Shown here piece after piece: positions 62,526 to 64,000 of a stretch of DNA of 64,000 nt. Each line of letters starts with the position of its first letter. Within the stretch, counting starts at the first letter, position 1. Made by a program: the position numbers and the translations under genes. The DNA is taken from the NCBI GenBank assembly GCA_023014485.1, contig JAJOZX010000199.1, positions 1 through 64,000 on the forward strand, in the 5' to 3' direction. A model generated the notes under the pieces. It saw nothing but the letters and a program-made list of their open reading frames with translations, was not told the DNA's origin and did not search any database. The stretch comes from Bathynomus jamesi. Taxonomy: Eukaryota; Arthropoda; Malacostraca; Isopoda; Cirolanidae.

Positions 62526-62966
62526 TTTTTCTCTGGTGTTCCTGTTTATTATATACACCTTACCTTACCTTACAACCTTACAAAGGTTCCACGTGATGAT
62601 TCCTCATTTCACGAAGGTCAAGCTTGTCGCCCCTCCTCTCGAGTTGGCCTGGTAAAGGAGTGAGATGGTTTCTCGTGCTCTCCACCTCACATAGCAAGGT
62701 ACGCCCGGCTCATTGGGGATTGTTCTGAGCCAGGCGTCTAGTCTTCTTTTGAAGATGTCCACTGCAACTCCCTTCGTGTTTCTTAGGTCTTTGGGCAGCT
62801 GATTAAACAGTTTTGTCTCTCACCACAAAACTATTTTCTTTCAGGGTTAAGGATGTTCCCTGTCTCGCCTTCAATTTGGGAATACGACACAATCTACCGT
62901 TTCCACTTTCCACTTTTGTTTGGGGAGTTATAGGGTTTAGAGTAAGATTAGGGACTAATTTCTCCA

Positions 62967-63227
62967 TTATTTTAAAAGTGTAAATAATGGTGTATCTCTC
63001 TTCTCCTTTCCAGTGAATATAGGTCTAGTTCGCGTAACCTTTCCCAGTAATTGTTCTTTGCACCCGTTGATCTTGGCTGTGAAGCTTCTCTGGATCCCTT
63101 CCAGCTGTCTAATATCTTCTTTTTTATATGGGGATGTTAGGACCGAGCAGTATTCCAATTTGGATATGGTCAGGGTTTTCAGTAGAGGAATCATTACATT
63201 CCTATCCCTTCGTTTAAAGGTTCTCAA
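62967..63227 (-). pseudogene. LINE ORF2 C-terminal tail
   Basis: The segment MRTFKRRDRNVMIPLLKTLT and SKLEYCSVLTSPYKKEDIRQ, with LEGIQRSFTAKINGC, is the post-RT region that follows 63214 in the neighbouring frame (LVRPxLEYxxx-W-like block). The two overlap by about 14 bp, so a single frameshift separates them. The conserved Trp-containing end is diverged. Confidence 0.75.
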
Positions 63228-63948
63228 TGTCTGTCCCGTTTTTCTTTGCTCTGTTTACTGCTATCTTATTTTGTGTTTCAAATTTCGCATCATCTGTCAT
63301 TACAGCCCCTAAATCTTTTGCTCTGGAATTTTTCTGAATTTCCTGTCCATTTGGGGTATAATATTCCATGGATTTTAGGTCGTCTCTTTTTCCGTACCGT
63401 AATAGCTGAAATTTTTCGATATTAAACTTCATATTGTTGTCTTCCGTCCACTTGTAGTTCTGTTTGTCGGTTTGTAGACATCCTATATCTTCTGGGTTTC
63501 TTATTGTTCTACTGATCTTTGTGTCATCCGCAAAGGATGTTACTGTGCTGTCTCTGGTAACGTCCTCATCTATGTCAGTTAGCATGATTATGAAGAGTAG
63601 TGGAGCTAATACTGTTCCTTGTGATACTGAGCTGAGGACCTCTGATTCTGATGAAGATACTCCTTGTACTGTAACGACTTGCCGCCACTCACTAAGGAAA
63701 TTATATATCCATTTCCCTACTTTTCCTGTTATTCCCATATATTTCAGTTTATTTATTACGATTCCATGGTCACACTTGTCGAACGCTTTAGCAAAGTCTG
63801 TGTATAGTACATCATAGTTTTCATTACTTTCAAGTGCATCAATAATGTTGTTGTAGTGTTCCATTAGTTGTGATAGGCATGATCTGCCTGACCGAAATCC
63901 ATGTTGGTTATCATTGAATTTTTCCTGAGTTTCCAAAAAGTCATACAA
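63214..63948 (-). CDS. LINE reverse transcriptase core, 244 open codons
   Basis: In order: NDNQHGFRSGRSCLSQLMEH, the first catalytic Asp in DVLYTDFAKAFDKCDHGIVI, the SSVSQGTVLAPLLFIIMLTD box, the FADDTKISR catalytic pair (near 63515) and the thumb start LGAVMTDDAKFETQNKIAV. All three catalytic aspartates are present and the frame is uninterrupted within the window. A shift at about 63220 separates it from the tail (62967-63227, NVMIPLLKTLTISKLEYCSV). By domain pattern it is Lian/CR1-like, but the clade is uncertain. It reads as recently active or only lightly decayed. Confidence 0.85.
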   Translation of the reverse strand: MYDFLETQEKFNDNQHGFRSGRSCLSQLMEHYNNIIDALESNENYDVLYTDFAKAFDKCDHGIVINKLKYMGITGKVGKWIYNFLSEWRQVVTVQGVSSSESEVLSSVSQGTVLAPLLFIIMLTDIDEDVTRDSTVTSFADDTKISRTIRNPEDIGCLQTDKQNYKWTEDNNMKFNIEKFQLLRYGKRDDLKSMEYYTPNGQEIQKNSRAKDLGAVMTDDAKFETQNKIAVNRAKKNGTDIENL

Positions 63949-64000
63949 TTTCTGTCTAAATATTCTTTCAAATGTTTGTGAGATGAGATGTAAGCGACAA

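Larger units (their letters stand above)
62570..63948 (-). mobile_element. Non-LTR retrotransposon, 3' half, continues beyond the window
   Basis: The minus strand holds the RT from the window edge (63948 and beyond) to about 62967, then a 3' region of about 400 bp ending in (CCTTA)n. Its last about 150 bp (62585-62735) is shared with the SINE at 48270-48400. The remaining 63949-64000 is coding-like (the FERIFRQKLYDF-type segment upstream of the RT). Confidence 0.85.

Overview
This is eukaryotic, AT-rich and heavily repeated intergenic/intronic DNA, most probably from an arthropod. A crustacean is my best guess, because of Tc1/mariner DD37D and DD41D-like elements, Penelope-like elements, a Polinton, jockey/CR1-type LINEs of a kind common in crustacean genomes, long (TA)n tracts and GT-AG introns. 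The species cannot be fixed from the sequence. I see no prokaryotic features, rRNA genes, genuine tRNA genes or CRISPR array.

The only host gene I can support is on the minus strand. It shows as three phase-compatible coiled-coil exons at 52764-52965, 22402-22546 and 21230-21400. One of its introns is about 30 kb long and holds nearly everything between 22.5 and 52.8 kb. Upstream and downstream exons were not found.

Region by region: 1-6.2 kb has microsatellites, a Tigger/pogo remnant and chimeric LINE fragments. 6.2-8.6 kb is a 2.36 kb DNA transposon with CACTG termini, a 3-bp TTA duplication and a decayed gene of a widespread but uncharacterised arthropod protein family. 10.4-13.3 kb is a mariner-like element containing a 1.3 kb long-TIR element whose core is a 35-bp palindromic satellite (19 copies). 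13.5-16.1 kb is a LINE abutting a Tc1 (16.1-17.7). 18.2-20.5 kb has a hAT MITE fragment, a DD37D mariner and a palindromic MITE. 20.6-22.9 kb has two host exons among MITEs and a deleted mariner-family element. 22.9-29.5 kb is a CR1-like LINE with nested insertions, including a hAT with perfect 8-bp duplications that contains a LINE with a 42-bp minisatellite. 31.2-32.7 kb is a DD34D mariner hosting a small TIR element. 32.7-36.4 kb holds two head-to-head LINE fragments. 36.8-38.4 kb is a second DD37D mariner.

38.4-47.8 kb is a decayed, truncated Polinton/Maverick. Its DNA polymerase B gene is on the minus strand. On the plus strand are the packaging ATPase, small proteins, integrase with chromodomain, penton-like and core-like proteins, major capsid protein and adenovirus-type protease. 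The polymerase gene appears to be spliced: two short 5' exons and a TATA/GC/CCAAT promoter lie at the far right end, so its second intron spans the whole structural cassette on the opposite strand.

48-53 kb has duplicated SINE-bearing segments, another Tigger tail, Penelope fragments and host exon A. 53-58.3 kb is a Penelope-like element split by a hAT with 8-bp duplications, with a small Helitron in its inverted end. 58.3-62.6 kb holds a dimeric tRNA SINE, a MITE nested in a long inverted repeat, and a head-to-head Penelope pair forming a ~2 kb inverted repeat. 62.6-64 kb is a LINE running off the window whose tail is shared with a SINE at 48.2 kb.

Almost every transposon gene is broken by stops or frameshifts. 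The best unexplained signals are the palindromic CCCTTGACGATTGGTTAGG core shared by small transposons with unrelated ends, the spliced Polinton polymerase gene, and the CACTG-ended transposon.
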